Assembly: GCA_029259815.1 (NCBI GenBank)
Contig: JAJDEJ010000084.1
Coordinates: forward strand, 1 to 35,805
Reading direction: 5' to 3'
DNA length: 35,805 nt
DNA from: Planctomycetaceae bacterium
GTDB taxonomy: Bacteria; Planctomycetota; Planctomycetia; Planctomycetales; Planctomycetaceae
Below are positions 33,066-35,805 of the stretch, one piece after another. The first letter of the stretch is position 1. Each line of letters opens with the position of its first letter. Below the pieces are notes generated by a model. It ran no database searches. It had not been told where the DNA came from and was given only the letters and a program-made list of their open reading frames with translations. Both the position numbers and the translations under genes were made by a program.

Positions 33066-33163
33066 ACGATCCTGTGCGATCATCAATTCTTGTCCATCAT
33101 CTGTTTGCAGATATAAGGTCGTCAGGCAAAGCCTGACCTGACTGGTCGGCTTGCCCGCCAGTG
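33066..33163 (+). repeat. 74-bp direct repeat, copy 2, plus the short 'actggtcgg' unit
   Basis: 33066-33139 is the gapless partner of 32101-32174, including the same gtcaggcaaagcctgac palindrome. Directly after it, 33141-33163 repeats the short unit also seen at 30088-30112. Confidence 0.82.
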
Positions 33164-33187
33164 TCACACGTCGCATACCGTCCAAGA

Positions 33188-33415
33188 TCAAGGGGTGGCC
33201 GTGTGTGATGTACCACTCAAGTCAGACGACGAAGGCCCCTCTCGGGCATCGTCTTTATCGTTGTGTTTTGGTTGCCACACTGGACGCTTCGATGCCGCTT
33301 GACGACGGGCAGCATCATCGGCAATGGTGCCGATGTCACCGCCGAAACGATCGGAGATTTCACGACGAATTCGGTGGATTTCGTCAATCGGTGAATCACT
33401 CTGTTTCTGTATCAT
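33188..33415 (-). CDS. Small partner (probable antitoxin) of the PIN toxin, 75 aa
   Basis: The first 35 residues, PIDEIHRIRREISDRFGGDI, match from memory the short 'DEVRRIRxEISxRFG' proteins found next to PIN-domain toxins. The rest is low-complexity and polar (KHNDKDDAREGPSSSDLSGT). It starts at 33415, inside the last 20 bases of the PIN gene, so the two are translationally coupled. If this is the antitoxin, it lies downstream of the toxin, the reverse of the usual vapBC order. The call depends on adjacency and one short motif. Confidence 0.62.
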   Translation of the reverse strand: MIQKQSDSPIDEIHRIRREISDRFGGDIGTIADDAARRQAASKRPVWQPKHNDKDDAREGPSSSDLSGTSHTATP

Positions 33416-33881
33416 CGCCCAATAGTTCCTCGGGAGTGCAGATGATCGGTATGGGAATCCCCAAGTCCATCAACACGTGATGAATGTGGGGAAGAATCTT
33501 GGCGTTTGCGATGTGCTTGCAATTCCACGTCAATAGATATTGTATCCGATGATGGGCGACGGAGGAGATATGGAGCGCGTCGACCTGTGCCTTTGGTGGC
33601 AAGACACCGAGAGACATGATTTCGTTCGCAATCTGAGGAATCTCGGGAGCGTTGGGCAACAGCGGAATCCCGTCAAGTGATTCAAGCCGTTCCGCAGCAA
33701 GTGTTGGATCGCCTCCCGATGCCTCGTCGATCACGTATTGGGAGATGACCAACTCATAATTCGCCCGCTCGTCGTTCCACCATTGGTGCGTCAGCAATTG
33801 CCGCGCGGCGGTCACCACTTGCGTGCTTGGTTTCTGGCGCAAGTAGCTGACGATTGATGTTTCAAGATAAACCGTGTCCAT
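33396..33881 (-). CDS. PIN-domain ribonuclease (VapC-type toxin)
   Basis: PIN toxins cleave RNA using a cluster of acidic residues. The 161-residue protein opens MDTVYLETSIVSYL (Glu in YLETS where others have Asp), has ISQYVIDEASGGD near 50 with an acidic pair, and KAQVDALHISSVAHHRIQYL followed by LTWNCKHIAN, the third acidic position and conserved Trp-Asn segment. The ATG at 33881 is chosen over an adjacent GTG because of the AGGA 8 bases upstream. The partner gene overlaps its 3' end. Target RNA is unknown. Confidence 0.82.
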   Translation of the reverse strand: MDTVYLETSIVSYLRQKPSTQVVTAARQLLTHQWWNDERANYELVISQYVIDEASGGDPTLAAERLESLDGIPLLPNAPEIPQIANEIMSLGVLPPKAQVDALHISSVAHHRIQYLLTWNCKHIANAKILPHIHHVLMDLGIPIPIICTPEELLGDDTETE

Positions 33882-34306
33882 CACGACATCCTATTCACGA
33901 CGAACGTCTACGACCACCGGGTCGCGACAAGAAGCACTTCTGAAACCGACCGACTGTTGTTAACTGAACCCCTACTGGCATACTTCCGATCGCTCCGCGA
34001 CACGGTTTGGGACAGAGGCCGTCCGGGAATTCGCTTTACATATTTGTCCTACAATTCAGGCACTTTTCAGCGAGGACGAATGACGAGGTCGAATCGGCGT
34101 AACTCATTGCGTCACATTCCCCTGTAAACAAGGGGGCAGTACGAGGTAATTCCCGGATGCCCTCTGGGACAACCCGTGATACCCGGTTTCACAAACGCCG
34201 CATGAGACCACGACCACGCCCTCGGCTTATCGACATGGTGCGAAAAGACGAACTGTCGGACAGACGTCTTCCTTGCCAGTGCCATGTGCCGCGATCGGCT
34301 TCTCTC
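33882..34306. other. Intergenic stretch with no supportable gene
   Basis: About 425 bases. A minus-strand open frame of 80 codons (34112-34354) begins inside the following palindrome and looks like repeat-derived noise. I see no RNA gene or strong hairpin; the PIN promoter is presumably near 33890-33950. Confidence 0.45.
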
Positions 34307-34393
34307 AACCGCGAATGATGCTAATCGGGCGAATGGCCGATGAGCAATCGACACGCTCCTCAGTCATTCGCGTTATTCGCCTGATTCGCGGTT
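34307..34393. repeat. Inverted repeat with 'cgcgaat' units
   Basis: aaccgcgaat (34307-34316) pairs with attcgcggtt (34384-34393). Inner cgggcgaatg / cattcgcgttattcgc blocks continue the pairing imperfectly. Short gcgaat/attcgc units are, from memory, a common intergenic family in planctomycetes. It ends 26 bases past the stop of the lipoprotein gene at 34420. Confidence 0.78.
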
Positions 34394-34419
34394 TGTTGAC
34401 CGGAGTTTGCTGTCGACGC

Positions 34420-35007
34420 TTATCTTGGAGTTCCATCTTCAGTCCACATCTTGCCTTCAATCTCGACGCCATCGGAGTACTTCACTTCAAACATCATATT
34501 TCCGTTCTCATACCATTGCCGATGTACTCCGTGTTCAACGCCGTTCTCGTATTCGCGATACAGCTTCTCTGTACCGTCAGCATACCATTCGTGATGAATC
34601 TGGATTTCTCCGTCAGTGTACTCTAATTCTGCATGAGAACCGTCCAATAGAAACTCTTCACACAGACCGTCACGCTTCCACTGACCATTGGTGTCCCGTT
34701 GTACTGCGAGGATCCTCTCAAAAACACCTTCCCCTCGGTCGTGACCTTCCTCATTGCGAAGTTCCAACAGACGAATTCGCGGATCGTCACTTGAATACTC
34801 TATCGCAACCATTGAGAGACGCATGAGATCTCCGTAGTCAGGCGTTACTCCAACACGATTCCAGTCCTTTTCGTCAAACTCAATATCTGCACTCGTCGAT
34901 ATCGGCGACGGGGTAGTCTCGTGATCCTGCGCGTCTTCTCGACACGAGATCATTGCGGAACAGAGAATTAGGACGAATAGTGCGCGGGGATCGACATGCA
35001 CTGGCAT
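34420..35007 (-). CDS. Lipoprotein with MORN-type (YwqK-like) repeats, 195 aa
   Basis: Function unknown. The signal peptide ends at the lipobox MISC (ALFVLILCSAMISC). The C-terminal half has successive 'W/Y-Y-xxG-x-x-x-x-E/Y' repeats: HHEWYADGTEKLYREYENGV, HGVHRQWYENGNMMFEVKYS, DGVEIEGKMWTEDGTP, which is the MORN_2 pattern of YwqK proteins. Such proteins have been labelled antitoxin components in some databases, but no toxin is adjacent, so I do not adopt that. The middle (WNRVGVTPDYGDLMRLSMVA) is not recognised. It follows the DUF1501 gene on the same strand by 30 bases. Confidence 0.78.
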   Translation of the reverse strand: MPVHVDPRALFVLILCSAMISCREDAQDHETTPSPISTSADIEFDEKDWNRVGVTPDYGDLMRLSMVAIEYSSDDPRIRLLELRNEEGHDRGEGVFERILAVQRDTNGQWKRDGLCEEFLLDGSHAELEYTDGEIQIHHEWYADGTEKLYREYENGVEHGVHRQWYENGNMMFEVKYSDGVEIEGKMWTEDGTPR

Positions 35008-35037
35008 GATTTGCGGGACCTCGATACTTACTTGTTT

Positions 35038-35805
35038 CTACCCAAACAACTCCGTCATCACCTCACCCCCGTCGACAATGAACATTGGCCGCCCATCGCG
35101 CCCCGGCAGACGTGTCTCGTGGTCGATGCCGAGGGTGTGGTAGATCGTCGCGGCGAGGTCTTCGGGGGAGTAGGGCGGTGTGATCGCGTAGGCGGCGTCG
35201 GGGTCGGTTTCGCCGTGGATGGTGCCGCCGCGGATGCCCGCGCCGGCGAGGACGGCGGGGAAGAGGGTGCTCCAGTGGCCGCGGCCCCAGTTGGCGTTGC
35301 CCTTCGGCGTGCGGCCCATTTCTCCCAGGCAGACGACGAGCGTTTCGTCAAGCAGGCCGCGGTCTTTGAGATCGAGCAGCAGGGCGGAGAGGGCTTGGTC
35401 GAGCGTGGGGATCAACGACTTCTTCACGTCGTCGCTGTTGCGATGTGAGTCCCAACTGTAGCCGTCGACGCAGTCGTAGTGGACCGTGACGTACCGCGTG
35501 CCCGCCTCGACCAGTCGTCGGGCTGTCAAACAGGACTGACCGAAGAGATGGCGTCCGTAACGATCCCGCAGAGCATCCGGTTCGCGGGTGACATCGAGTG
35601 CCTCACGAGCCTGCGGTGCGGTGACAAGGGACAATGCGCGTTGTTGATACTGATCGTAGGTCGACGCGGCAGCGACCGACAGAGCCGTGCGGGCATCGTC
35701 GAATTGTGTGAGGAGTGAGCGGCGACGATCGAGCCGGTCGAGGGTGAGTGCCTCGCGAGTCTGCATGCCGTCGACCTGGAAGTTGAGTTCCTCGTCGGTG
35801 CAGTC
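35038..35805 (-). CDS. DUF1501 (sulfatase-like) protein, partial C-terminal part
   Basis: DUF1501 proteins belong to the alkaline-phosphatase/sulfatase superfamily and typically occur beside DUF1549/DUF1553 cytochrome-like proteins in planctomycetes; the substrate is unknown. The reading frame is open to the right edge, so the N-terminus is missing. Recognisable blocks are FGQSCLTARRLVEAGTRYVT, YSWDSHRNSDDV, VVCLGEMGRTPKGNANWGRG, HWSTLFPAVLAGAGIRGGTI and ITPPYSPEDLAATIYHTLGI. The family fit is excellent. A Met at 35766 is internal, not the start. Confidence 0.9.
   Translation of the reverse strand, partial: DCTDEELNFQVDGMQTREALTLDRLDRRRSLLTQFDDARTALSVAAASTYDQYQQRALSLVTAPQAREALDVTREPDALRDRYGRHLFGQSCLTARRLVEAGTRYVTVHYDCVDGYSWDSHRNSDDVKKSLIPTLDQALSALLLDLKDRGLLDETLVVCLGEMGRTPKGNANWGRGHWSTLFPAVLAGAGIRGGTIHGETDPDAAYAITPPYSPEDLAATIYHTLGIDHETRLPGRDGRPMFIVDGGEVMTELFG

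Noticed and set aside
34112..34354. 80-codon minus-strand frame
   Set aside because: It begins in a palindrome, has no ribosome site and an Arg/His-rich composition typical of noise.
34420..35007. Antitoxin label for the MORN-type lipoprotein
   Set aside because: It has a lipoprotein signal and no adjacent toxin; the label for YwqK-like proteins is a database habit, not evidence.

Overview
The window looks like a chromosomal segment of a planctomycete (Planctomycetota, probably a Gimesia/Planctomyces-like lineage; I cannot name the genus). Reasons: a DUF1501 protein at the right edge, a standalone CBM9-like exported protein, a small basic 'ELAEAIDQYKL..RRRFITF' protein of a type I associate with planctomycetes, many scattered genes without long operons, weak or absent Shine-Dalgarno sites on several genes, and a very high load of intergenic palindromic repeats. 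No tRNA, rRNA, CRISPR array or phage structural gene is visible.

Left part (1-9.1 kb): the start of gpsA (glycerol-3-phosphate dehydrogenase), a small planctomycete protein, a translationally coupled metallophosphoesterase/dgkA pair, a UbiD-family decarboxylase carrying an in-frame intergenic-type repeat, a Nudix hydrolase, a LysM/L,D-transpeptidase, a mini-lipoprotein, and an ECF sigma factor with a downstream single-pass membrane protein that is probably its anti-sigma factor. This is mostly envelope, lipid and quinone housekeeping. Between the convergent Nudix and L,D-transpeptidase genes lies a near-perfect DNA cloverleaf (5531-5716).

Middle part (9.2-18.9 kb): a Gfo/Idh/MocA oxidoreductase, then an accessory zone. 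It holds an AT-richer membrane protein of unknown function, a two-gene restriction-modification module (beta-class DNA methyltransferase plus PD-(D/E)XK nuclease) placed exactly between two 226-bp direct repeats, an IS4-type insertion sequence with a frameshifted transposase and 26-bp perfect terminal inverted repeats, a GT28/MGD-synthase-like glycosyltransferase, a mosaic of palindromic repeats, and a standalone HIRAN + zinc-ribbon protein. The AT-richer genes sit as islands among GC-rich palindromes, which suggests repeated acquisition.

Right part (18.9-35.8 kb): an O-methyltransferase, a serine beta-lactamase-like hydrolase, a lipoprotein and a coiled-coil/zinc-ribbon membrane protein, a hotdog thioesterase, a phosphate-selective-type porin, exported proteins of unknown function, a SpoIIAA-like protein, a histidine-rich periplasmic protein, a PadR regulator with its overlapping membrane-protein partner and a visible operator, a large exported Ig/carboxypeptidase-regulatory-like protein, a CBM9-like protein flanked by 74-bp direct repeats, a PIN-toxin module with its small partner gene downstream, a MORN-type lipoprotein and a partial DUF1501 protein.

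All calls rest on reading motifs by eye; no database search was run. Repeat coordinates were aligned by hand.
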